A stretch of DNA of 64,000 bases from Ignavibacteria bacterium (GTDB taxonomy: Bacteria > Bacteroidota > Ignavibacteria > Ignavibacteriales > Ignavibacteriaceae): positions 1 to 64,000 of the forward strand of contig JAUYAB010000041.1 in NCBI GenBank assembly GCA_030693705.1, read 5' to 3'. Both the position numbers and the translations under genes were made by a program. Shown piece by piece: positions 35,700 to 43,846 of this stretch (position 1 is its first letter; each line of letters opens with the position of its first letter). Under the pieces are notes generated by a model. The model worked only from the letters and a program-made list of their open reading frames with translations, was not told the origin of the DNA and made no database searches.

Positions 35700-36216
35700 A
35701 AATCCAAATATATATTTTATTGATAGCAGCGCTTTGATCACTGTGAACAGGTTTTATCCCGCAAAGGTCTTTCCCGATTTATGGAAACAATTGGAAGAAC
35801 TTTTTAAAAAGAAAAAAATGTTCTCGCATAAAATGGTTTATGACGAAATTGTACCTGCTTCGGGGTCTAAAGATGATATTGGGAAACTGATCTCAAAGAA
35901 TAAATCTTCTTTCTTTACTATTACCAACAGGCAGGGACAATTAGCATTACAAATACTTGCAAACTTTCCTCGGCTTATTGACGCAAGGGCAAAGAAAGAC
36001 GAAGCTGATCCCTGGATTATCTCCTTAGTTATTGAGAAAATGGAGGAAGAAAATCTCTTTGGAAATGATTCTGACTTTGTTGTTGTAAGCGCTGAAAGTG
36101 AAAAAAGCGAAACAAAAATTCCTGCCGTCTGTAAATACTACAAAGTAAGGCACATGAACTTATTTCAGTTCTTTGAAGACAACGGATGGGAGTTTTCGAT
36201 GGTTAAGAAAAGCTGA
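35689..36216 (+). CDS. DUF4411 PIN-like protein
   Basis: A 175-residue PIN-domain protein starting at GTG inside the end of the preceding gene. Acidic residues of the PIN active site are seen in YFIDSSALI, YDEIVP and EADPWIISL, and near FGNDSDFVVVS. It is most likely a ribonuclease toxin controlled by the overlapping XRE-ImmA protein. Confidence 0.9.
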   Translation: MKSENPNIYFIDSSALITVNRFYPAKVFPDLWKQLEELFKKKKMFSHKMVYDEIVPASGSKDDIGKLISKNKSSFFTITNRQGQLALQILANFPRLIDARAKKDEADPWIISLVIEKMEEENLFGNDSDFVVVSAESEKSETKIPAVCKYYKVRHMNLFQFFEDNGWEFSMVKKS

Positions 36217-36430
36217 TAAGAAGTAAAAGATTATGTTTAATTTATATTTACAAAGGCTCAATTTTTAAATAATAGTTCAAAGACAAAGATTCGCATCTGG
36301 TTTGAACAATGTAAAAAGAAACTTGTCGGATTGATGGGAATAAAAACTCTTTTTTAATACGGAAGAAAAGATTGAGTAAATTTATACCAGTTAATAGAAA
36401 AACATATTGCAAAAATTTTAAGATAAAACA
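36217..36430. other. AT-rich gap in the defence island
   Basis: About 210 very AT-rich bases with no gene. A short frame around 36280-36357 (ending KTLF) has no start or ribosome binding site and is not recognised. Confidence 0.5.
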
Positions 36431-37300
36431 ATGAAATTTTCACAAAGAATTGGAAAAACTCCAGCAACAAAAAAAATCCAGATTGATGAAATTGACGCAG
36501 ATTTACGAAACGGATTATGGAATACACTCAAAATATATTTTATAGACGAAATTGAGCATTGTAATCCTAGGTATCCACCAGAAACGAATTTTAGCATTTT
36601 ATGTAAGGTGTTATGGATAGACTTTTTTAAATTACCTATTGACACAATGCCCCGCAATGTTGAGCAGCAAGAAGCTTATTTGAGAAATAGTTTTTTTGAA
36701 TATAATTGGTTTGAAGTCTATGATTTTTTAGAATTTATTACAAATATTTATATAAATACAAAGATAACTTCGCGAGAAAAGTTTAAAAGATTGTGTAATC
36801 AAATTTTAGAAAGAGAAAATTCTGGTTATCGATTTATTGACGATAAGATAGCACCGATAACTAATATAACGGAGATAAATGAGATAGAAGAAGCAATACA
36901 TAATTCGGGACATTTTTCAGCTTTAAACGGAGCAAACATACACTTAAAAAATGCTCTCGACAAATTATCCGACAAAAAAAATCCAGATTACAGAAACTCA
37001 ATAAAGGAGTCAATTTCAGCGGTTGAAAGTGTTGCTAAAACAATCTCAGATAATAAAAACGATACTTTAGGAGGAGCCTTAGACAAAATCAAGGATATAA
37101 CTAAAATTCATCCGGCATTAGAAAAGGGTTTTAAGCAAATTTACGGTTACACAAGTGAAAGTAACGGTATTAGACATGCTTTAATGGACGAAGCAAATTG
37201 TGATTTTGAGGATGCAAAATTTATGTTGGTATCTTGTAGTGCGTTTATTAATTACTTAATTGCAAAGGCAGATAAAGCGGGAATTAAAATTGATAAATAA
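36431..37300 (+). CDS. AbiJ-like abortive infection protein (AbiJ-NTD + HEPN-type C-terminus)
   Basis: A 289-residue protein. The N-terminal half (FSQRIGKTPATKKIQIDEIDADLRNGLWN) matches the AbiJ N-terminal domain 4 pattern. The C-terminal half, about 185-285, is a helical HEPN-like domain with the typical NGIRHALMDE segment (about 245-254) and GGALDKIKD. Such proteins are thought to cut RNA and stop phage growth by halting the cell. It lies between a toxin pair and a restriction-modification gene. The name rests on sequence pattern, not a search. Confidence 0.82.
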   Translation: MKFSQRIGKTPATKKIQIDEIDADLRNGLWNTLKIYFIDEIEHCNPRYPPETNFSILCKVLWIDFFKLPIDTMPRNVEQQEAYLRNSFFEYNWFEVYDFLEFITNIYINTKITSREKFKRLCNQILERENSGYRFIDDKIAPITNITEINEIEEAIHNSGHFSALNGANIHLKNALDKLSDKKNPDYRNSIKESISAVESVAKTISDNKNDTLGGALDKIKDITKIHPALEKGFKQIYGYTSESNGIRHALMDEANCDFEDAKFMLVSCSAFINYLIAKADKAGIKIDK

Positions 37301-37325
37301 AGAATTATAGAGAAAAAAGAATACA

Positions 37326-37361
37326 ATGTCAGAATTATTTTCCATTAAAGAAGCAAGTTAA
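37326..37361 (+). CDS. Eleven-codon leader ORF before the restriction-methylase
   Basis: ATG at 37326 opens an 11-codon frame (MSELFSIKEAS) whose TAA shares its last base with the ATG at 37361. This TAATG layout would couple translation of the large enzyme, which has no good ribosome binding site of its own, to the small frame. It could equally be the remnant of a longer small gene, or chance. Confidence 0.3.
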   Translation: MSELFSIKEAS

Positions 37362-40300
37362 TGACTGAGTTTGAAAAATATTTTAAGTCGCTACAGTCGC
37401 AGAAAATCAGCGACATCACCGAACATTCACACCGCTCCGCATTAAAAACATTGGTGGAAAGTTTTGTTGGGGCGAAAGTGAAAGTTCTCCATGAACCAAA
37501 GAGAGAAGGAAAATTTGGTTCGCCTGACTTCAAGATTACACACACCGAAAGTATCATCGGGTACATTGAGAATAAAAAGATTGAGGATAATCTTGATAAG
37601 GCAATTAAAAGTGATCAGCTTAAAAAATACCAGGCGCTTTCCGACAACATATTATTGACAAATTACATTGACTGGGTTTGGATCAAAGGCGGGAAAATTC
37701 AAAAGCGTGAAACACTTTGTTATCTCACCGACATTGAAAACAAAAAAGCTAAACTTGATAACGTAAAAGTCGCAGCGGTTGAGAAACTTATAAAAGGGTT
37801 TCTCTCACAAGCGCCAAAAGAAATTGCCGATGCAAAAAAGTTAGCCGAGGAATTAGCGATAAGAGCCAAACTCCTAAAGGACTTTTTGCTTGACGAATTA
37901 AAACGGCAGCAAGAAGAAAACACTGACGGCAGATTATTTCAACTCTATGAAACTTTCAGGAGTTTTGTTTTTCACGAACTTACTATTAGTGAGTTTGCGG
38001 ACGCGTTTGCGCAAAATTTAGTGTACGGTATGTTTTTAGCAAAACTTAACGCAGAGACTCAAACCGTAAACCTTTACAACGCAAAGAAATTTATTCCAGC
38101 GTCATTTGAACTTATTAAAGAATTAGTAAACTTTCTTGACGAGTTGGACAATGAGGAATACAGAGAAACAAGATGGATAGTTGAAGAAGTTTTAACGATA
38201 ATGAATAACCTTAACTTGCATGCAATTCAAGATTCATTGTCATTTACCAAAAGACGAAAAGACGCGAACAACTTCACCATCAAAGACCCTTATGTTTATT
38301 TCTACGAAAACTTTTTGGCGGCTTATGATAAAAAACTTCGTGAGGCAAAAGGTGTTTATTACACACCGCCGCCGGTTGTAAATTTTATTGTTCGCGCAGT
38401 TGATGATATTCTAATAAGCACGTTTAAAATTAAAGAAGGGCTTGCAGATAAAAATAAAGTAACCGTTTTAGATTTTGCCACAGGCACAGGAACTTTTTTA
38501 GTTGAAATGCTTCAACAGATTTTTGAGAAGCTGCCAAAGGATTCGGGCAAAAAAGATTTAATCATTAAAGAGCATGTACTAAAAAATATTTTCGGCTTTG
38601 AATATTTAATCGCTCCATACACCATTGCTCATTTGAAACTTTCACAGTTTCTTAAAGACAATGGTTACGAACTAAAAGCGAAAGAACGTTTGCAAGTTTA
38701 TTTAACGAACACTCTTGAGCCGATACCCGCACAAATAAAAATTCCTTTACTTCCTGCGCTCACAGAAGAAACAAAGCAAGCACAAGAAGTAAAAGACAAA
38801 CCGATTTTAGTAATAACAGGAAATCCGCCTTATTCAATCAATTCAAAAAACAACGGAGAGTGGATTAAAAATAAAATAGAAGATTATAAAATTGTTGACG
38901 GACAAAAATTAAAAGAAAGAAACCCGAAAGCATTGCAGGATGATTATGTGAAATTTATTCGCTTTGCCCAAGACAAGATGGATAAAGTAGAGGAGGGAGT
39001 TGTAGGAATAATTACAAATCATACTTTTCTTTTCAATCCCACATTTCCAGGAATGAGACAAAGTTTGATGAATACATTTAGTCAAATGTATTTTATCAAT
39101 CTGCATGGCAATGCAAAGATGAAAGAGAAAACCCCTGAAGGTGATAAGGATGAGAATGTTTTTGATATTGAACAAGGTGTGGCAATCTCTATTCTTGTAA
39201 AGAAAAAAGGGTTGTCTCAAAAAATATTTTATTCTGATTTTTGGGGTTCAAGACAAAGCAAGTATCAAAATAGTTTGGAAGAAACCATTAAATCAATTGA
39301 GTGGAAAGAATTAACGCCAAATTCTCCAACTTATTTATTTCAACCGATAAATGAAACTTTAAAAGAAAAGTATAATGAGCATTGGAGTTTATTGAAAATA
39401 TTTAACCTTAGTTCCTCAGGAATAAAAACACACAGAGACCATTTTGCTTATGCATTTGATAAATTAGAAATGGAAAAAAGAATTTCTGATTTTAAGAATC
39501 AATCTATTTCTGATGATAAAATTTCAGAAAAATATTCTATTAAGGATACAAGAGATTGGCAACTAAAATTAAATAGAGTTAGAAATATTAAACTGGAAAA
39601 ATCAGATCAATATTTCCAAGAATGTAATTATAGACCTTTCGATAAAAGAAGTATTTTCTTTCATGAAACGATCGTAGAACTTCCACGAAAAGAAATTATG
39701 CTTAATGTACAGGAAAGCAATGTGGCGCTGATTTCAGGAAGAGCAGGGCAAGTAGTTGGAGGTGATGAATGGAATTTGAGTTTTGTTACAGATAAAATTG
39801 CTGATGTAAATTTATTTTATCGCGGCGGTGCGGTTTTGTTTCCTTTATATATTTTAAGAAATGGAATCGAAGCAATGTTTTTTGAAGGGAATAAAAATGA
39901 AGTAAGAGAACCACAAGTTTATTATGGGAAAGAAGGGAAGGAATTCTTCAAAAAAGAAAACTTTTTAAAAGATTTTCGGGATTACATAGATGCACTTTAC
40001 AAACAACATTTCTCACCCGAAGAAATTTTCGGTTACATTTACTCAATACTACACAGCCCAACTTATCGCAGCAAGTATGCTGAGTTTTTAAAAATAGATT
40101 TTCCAAAAATCCCATTTACGGCAGACAAAAAAGTTTTCAAGCAATTAGCAGAATTAGGCAATGAGTTAATCGAGGCTCACTTGTTGAAGAAAACTGATCT
40201 AGATTATCCGTTTGGTGAATTTATTGGTAAGGGAGATAGCATAGTTGAAAAAGGGAATTATGTTGTGGAAAAGAAAACCGGAAAACTTTATATTAACAAA

Positions 40301-40504
40301 ACGCAATATTTCAATAATGTTCCTCAACAAGTTTACGACTTTTACATTGGTGGTTATCAAGTACTCGACAAATATATGAAAGACAGAAAAGGAAGAAAAC
40401 TTGGCTGGGATGAATCAACTCATGTAGAAAATGTAATAAGAGTTATTGCATTTACGATTGACCAAATGAAAAAAATAGATTCTCTAACTAAACGCTGGAT
40501 ATAA
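37361..40504 (+). CDS. Type IIG-like restriction endonuclease-methyltransferase
   Basis: A 1047-residue single-chain restriction-modification protein. N-terminal nuclease with a PD-ExK site: Pro55-Asp56 in GSPDFKI and Glu70-x-Lys72 in YIENKK. A helical linker (about 150-310) leads to an N6-adenine methylase: GVYYTPPPVVNF, SAM motif I DFATGTGTF near 370, catalytic NPPYS near 487-491. The rest (about 640-1040) is the target recognition part. There is no helicase, which separates it from the longer Type ISP enzymes. It should methylate one strand of an asymmetric site and cut unmodified phage DNA nearby. The next gene starts one base after its stop. Confidence 0.9.
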   Translation: MTEFEKYFKSLQSQKISDITEHSHRSALKTLVESFVGAKVKVLHEPKREGKFGSPDFKITHTESIIGYIENKKIEDNLDKAIKSDQLKKYQALSDNILLTNYIDWVWIKGGKIQKRETLCYLTDIENKKAKLDNVKVAAVEKLIKGFLSQAPKEIADAKKLAEELAIRAKLLKDFLLDELKRQQEENTDGRLFQLYETFRSFVFHELTISEFADAFAQNLVYGMFLAKLNAETQTVNLYNAKKFIPASFELIKELVNFLDELDNEEYRETRWIVEEVLTIMNNLNLHAIQDSLSFTKRRKDANNFTIKDPYVYFYENFLAAYDKKLREAKGVYYTPPPVVNFIVRAVDDILISTFKIKEGLADKNKVTVLDFATGTGTFLVEMLQQIFEKLPKDSGKKDLIIKEHVLKNIFGFEYLIAPYTIAHLKLSQFLKDNGYELKAKERLQVYLTNTLEPIPAQIKIPLLPALTEETKQAQEVKDKPILVITGNPPYSINSKNNGEWIKNKIEDYKIVDGQKLKERNPKALQDDYVKFIRFAQDKMDKVEEGVVGIITNHTFLFNPTFPGMRQSLMNTFSQMYFINLHGNAKMKEKTPEGDKDENVFDIEQGVAISILVKKKGLSQKIFYSDFWGSRQSKYQNSLEETIKSIEWKELTPNSPTYLFQPINETLKEKYNEHWSLLKIFNLSSSGIKTHRDHFAYAFDKLEMEKRISDFKNQSISDDKISEKYSIKDTRDWQLKLNRVRNIKLEKSDQYFQECNYRPFDKRSIFFHETIVELPRKEIMLNVQESNVALISGRAGQVVGGDEWNLSFVTDKIADVNLFYRGGAVLFPLYILRNGIEAMFFEGNKNEVREPQVYYGKEGKEFFKKENFLKDFRDYIDALYKQHFSPEEIFGYIYSILHSPTYRSKYAEFLKIDFPKIPFTADKKVFKQLAELGNELIEAHLLKKTDLDYPFGEFIGKGDSIVEKGNYVVEKKTGKLYINKTQYFNNVPQQVYDFYIGGYQVLDKYMKDRKGRKLGWDESTHVENVIRVIAFTIDQMKKIDSLTKRWI

Positions 40505-40505
40505 A

Positions 40506-40976
40506 ATGGCATTGTTAAAATATGGCTCCCGCCGAGGCACTATTTATTTTTTTGAATGTATTAGTAAACCTAATCATTACTTTATTACTGAAAATGATGA
40601 AACAGGTGGTGAGGAATGGTATAAACGCTTTAACCGAATAGATAGTTACCATATTTCCACTCTTGATCCTGAAGAAGTAGCAAAGGGAATTGATTATGGC
40701 TATCCGAAATTAGATGTAAAAATGCCTGTTCAAATTGAAGTTGGTAGAGACGCTTCTTCGTTTAAATCTTATTTACTTGAAAAGTTTGCCGGTCAATATG
40801 TTGCTGAAACAGACATGGAAAAAACTCGGGGACATGAAATTAGTAATTACGGATGGTTTAAAATTGAACAATTGGAACTGGAAAAGTGGCTGAATGATTT
40901 CTATGATTTTCAGGACCAAAAGCGGCAGGAATTTCGAAAAGCAGAAGGAGACGGAATACAATTATCTTTGTTCTAA
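40506..40976 (+). CDS. Small protein with beta-clamp-like C-terminal motif, linked to the restriction enzyme
   Basis: A 156-residue protein of unknown family. It starts with a beta-rich segment (ALLKYGSRRGTIYFFECISK) and ends with a helix and the sequence IQLSLF. QLSLF at the very end fits the consensus of bacterial sliding-clamp binding motifs (QLxLF). The one-base gap to the restriction-methylase shows co-translation. Tethering to the replication clamp would be a way to sense or mark newly made DNA; this is an inference from the motif and the neighbour only. Confidence 0.8.
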   Translation: MALLKYGSRRGTIYFFECISKPNHYFITENDETGGEEWYKRFNRIDSYHISTLDPEEVAKGIDYGYPKLDVKMPVQIEVGRDASSFKSYLLEKFAGQYVAETDMEKTRGHEISNYGWFKIEQLELEKWLNDFYDFQDQKRQEFRKAEGDGIQLSLF

Positions 40977-41217
40977 AGCTAACGCAATATTTGTTAAATA
41001 AGGTATGCCACTCAAATTATCTAATAACCGCTAATCAATTCTTTTTCGCTTTTCCAAATGACTTCTCTATTTTAGTGAAGCATTTTGAAAGTTTTACTAC
41101 AAGAGCCGGAGAAACTTTTGCCGTATTAAGTTTTCATTAACTTTCATCAAAGGGGAATCACTCCGGTTTATATTTCAACTGCTTAAAAAGAAACCTAACT
41201 ATTAGAGGATCGACTTC
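40977..41217. other. Intergenic region at the right edge of the island
   Basis: 240 bases without a gene, repeat or terminator that I can see. It must hold the promoter of the following efflux operon. Confidence 0.5.
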
Positions 41218-42573
41218 ATGATCAAAAGAATTTCTCTAAATATTTTTCCGATACTTCTCCTCCTTTTTGTTTTTCAAAAGGAATCCCTTCCGCAAAAGGA
41301 CGACAGCACACTCGTTTTAACCTTAAACGATGCACTTAAAATCTCCCTTGAACGGAATTGGGATGTTAAGATATCCGAGAAAGATATGCTCAAAGCGGAA
41401 GAACAAATCGACGAAGCATACTCAAATGCTTATCCCCGTGTTGATTTTACAGCAAGTTACGCAAGGAATATTAAGCTTCCCGTAATGTTCATTCCGCCAA
41501 ATAATGCATTCAATCCATCAGACCAAACGGTAACGTTTGAGATCGGTTCAAAAAATAGTTATAGCGCCGGAATAACTTTATCACAGGTTATTTATAGCCA
41601 AAAAGTAAACACCGCCATTAAAATCGCCGATGAATACGCCCAAATGTCAAAAGCGGGGAATAAGGCAACCAAACAAGAAATAAGTTTGAACGTAAAAAAA
41701 ACTTTTTATACCGTTCTTTTGATGAAACAGATGGTGAATGTAAGCCGCCAAAGTTATGAAGTTGCAAAAGCGAATTATGAAAATGTTTCGGCTTTGTACA
41801 AACAAGGAGTCGCGTCGGAGTATGATAATCTAAGGGCGGAAGTGCAGATGGCAAACACGCAGCCTCTCTTAATACAAACGGAAAATAATCTGGAATTGAC
41901 AAAAAACGCGTTAAAAAATCTTCTTGGAATCAGCATCAAAAAACCGATTGAAGTAAAAGGGGAGTTTGTCTTTGAAGATATTCCAAAAAATATTTTAGAA
42001 GAGACCGAACTTACCGCGGTTGCAAAAAGTCCGTTGGTTCATCAGCTCTCTATTCAAGAATCGCTGCTTGATAAAAATATTACTATCGAGAAATCTGAAT
42101 ATTATCCGACGTTGGCATTGTTCAGCCAGTATCAATGGCAGTCGCAAGAAAACACTTTTCGATTTAAAGATTATAACTGGGCAAATAATCTGCTCGTTGG
42201 GTTACAGCTTAACTACACACTGTTTGACGGATTCAGGCGCGGTGCAAGAATTGAGCAAGCGACGATTGACAAGGATAAAGTCGGCTTAGCCAGAAGAAAA
42301 TTAGAAGAAGGTATTTCTATTCAGGTGCAGCAGGCGATAATGAAAATGGATGAAGCGAAAAAAAGAATTACCGCACAGGAAAAGAGTTTGCAGCAAGCTG
42401 ATAAAGCATTAAAAATTTCGCAGACACGTTTTAAGAGCGGTGTCGGTACGCAGTTGGAATTGATCGACACGCAAGCCGCTTTAACCTTTGCAAATACCAA
42501 CTATGCCCAGGCGATCTATGATTATTTAGTGGCGAAAGCCGAGTGGGAATATTCCGTCAGTCTTGGAGAATAA
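41218..42573 (+). CDS. TolC-family outer membrane efflux protein
   Basis: A 451-residue outer-membrane channel subunit with a signal peptide (about 1-25) and two repeats of the OEP helical domain, each beginning with the LTLNDALKISLERNWDVKISE or LLDKNITIEKSEYYPTLALF pattern. It forms the exit duct for the RND pump encoded downstream. A ribosome binding site GAGG lies 9 bases upstream. First gene of a three-gene operon. Confidence 0.94.
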   Translation: MIKRISLNIFPILLLLFVFQKESLPQKDDSTLVLTLNDALKISLERNWDVKISEKDMLKAEEQIDEAYSNAYPRVDFTASYARNIKLPVMFIPPNNAFNPSDQTVTFEIGSKNSYSAGITLSQVIYSQKVNTAIKIADEYAQMSKAGNKATKQEISLNVKKTFYTVLLMKQMVNVSRQSYEVAKANYENVSALYKQGVASEYDNLRAEVQMANTQPLLIQTENNLELTKNALKNLLGISIKKPIEVKGEFVFEDIPKNILEETELTAVAKSPLVHQLSIQESLLDKNITIEKSEYYPTLALFSQYQWQSQENTFRFKDYNWANNLLVGLQLNYTLFDGFRRGARIEQATIDKDKVGLARRKLEEGISIQVQQAIMKMDEAKKRITAQEKSLQQADKALKISQTRFKSGVGTQLELIDTQAALTFANTNYAQAIYDYLVAKAEWEYSVSLGE

Positions 42574-42658
42574 TATCTTAACGCTTTGCACTATTAAAAG
42601 AAAAGAATTTTTACCGGTACTCAGTTTATTAATTTTAATCAAGGAGAAATTTTAAGCG

Positions 42659-43708
42659 ATGTTAAAAAGATTTGCTAACAGTAGTATAAAATATATTGTT
42701 GTCGCTTCGGTTCTTTTATTTCTATCAAGCTGCGGCAAAAAAGATGAAGCCGATACGGCTGCAAAAAAGAATACCGATCTGGACACTATCCCGGTGCAAG
42801 TTGCCAAAGTTGAGTTGAAAGAAATAGCATTAACAAAATCTTTCAGCGGTACGCTTGAGGGCGAAGCCCAGGCGAATATTGTTGCCAAGCTTCCCGAAAG
42901 GATTGTTTCCGTTAAAGTAAGGGTTGGGGACGCCGTTAAAGCGGGGCAGTTGATAATACAACTCGATAAAGCCGGGGCAACGTCTCAATATTTTCAGGCT
43001 GAAGCCGCTTTTAAGAATGCGGAAAAAGATCTGCACCGGATGGAAGCATTGTTTAAAGAAGGCGCTGTATCTCAACAGCTTTTAGATGGAACCCAGACCG
43101 GTTTTAGTATTGCAAAAGCAAATTATGAAGCGGCAAAAAGTTCGGTTGAGTTAACTTCACCCATTACCGGAATAGTTACTGCGGTAAATGCGAATATCGG
43201 TGATCTGGCAGCCGTTGGTATGCCGCTGGTTACGGTTGCCAATATCAACTCGATGAAAATAATTTTTAATGTTGGAGAAATTGATCTGCCGAAATTCTCT
43301 CTCGGTCAACCGGTAAAAGTTTATTCTGAAATAAATCCGAAGAACATACGGAATGGAAGAATTTCACAGTCGGCAAGATCGGCGGAAGTTGAATCACGCA
43401 CCTTTGAAGTGAAAGGGATTTTTCCAAACACTTCCGATAGATGGTTTAAACCGGGAATGTTTTGTACGGCGGAGGTGGAATTGAAATCTCAAAAAGGTTC
43501 GCTGGCGGTTCCAAGCAAAGCAATAACTATTACGGAAAAAGGTACAGGAGTTTTTACCATTGAGAACAATAGAGCGCATTTTAAATTAGTAACGCAGGGG
43601 CTTTCCAACGATATTTTTACGGAAGTTTTATCCGGCTTGAAAGAAGGAGAAACAGTAGTAACGGTTGGAATGAATAATCTTAAAGAAGGAATTTTGGTTC
43701 ATTTTTGA
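42659..43708 (+). CDS. RND efflux adaptor (membrane fusion protein), lipoprotein
   Basis: A 349-residue periplasmic adaptor linking pump and outer-membrane channel. The start carries a lipobox (LLFLSSCGKK), so the mature protein is lipid-anchored at Cys. The biotinyl-lipoyl halves (AKLPERIVSVKVRVGDAVKAGQLI and ITGIVTAVNANIGDLAAVG) enclose a short helical hairpin, followed by beta-barrel and membrane-proximal domains. Second gene of the operon. Confidence 0.93.
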   Translation: MLKRFANSSIKYIVVASVLLFLSSCGKKDEADTAAKKNTDLDTIPVQVAKVELKEIALTKSFSGTLEGEAQANIVAKLPERIVSVKVRVGDAVKAGQLIIQLDKAGATSQYFQAEAAFKNAEKDLHRMEALFKEGAVSQQLLDGTQTGFSIAKANYEAAKSSVELTSPITGIVTAVNANIGDLAAVGMPLVTVANINSMKIIFNVGEIDLPKFSLGQPVKVYSEINPKNIRNGRISQSARSAEVESRTFEVKGIFPNTSDRWFKPGMFCTAEVELKSQKGSLAVPSKAITITEKGTGVFTIENNRAHFKLVTQGLSNDIFTEVLSGLKEGETVVTVGMNNLKEGILVHF

Positions 43709-43738
43709 TTGATAAATCATCTTGAGTAAAATGAAAAA

Positions 43739-43823
43739 ACTTCGTGCTTCTTAGTGCTCTCTGTGTCTTAGTGGTGAAAAAGTTATACCACTTAGACACT
43801 AAGGACACTGAGGTGCACTAAGG
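43739..43823. repeat. Imperfect inverted repeat of the CTTAGTG type
   Basis: CTTAGTGCTCTCTGTGTCTT followed by AGTGGT (about 43750-43775) faces CCACTTAGACACTAAGGACA and its continuation to 43823, its imperfect reverse complement. It lies between the adaptor and pump genes of one operon. Related, weaker repeats lie at 31987-32085. In an operon it could act as a processing or attenuation hairpin. Confidence 0.75.
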
Positions 43824-43846
43824 GAAAATTTAATTAGAGGAACTTT

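Noticed and set aside
33941-40976. Prophage or integrative element
   Set aside because: No integrase, structural phage gene, tRNA or attachment repeat could be seen at either edge.
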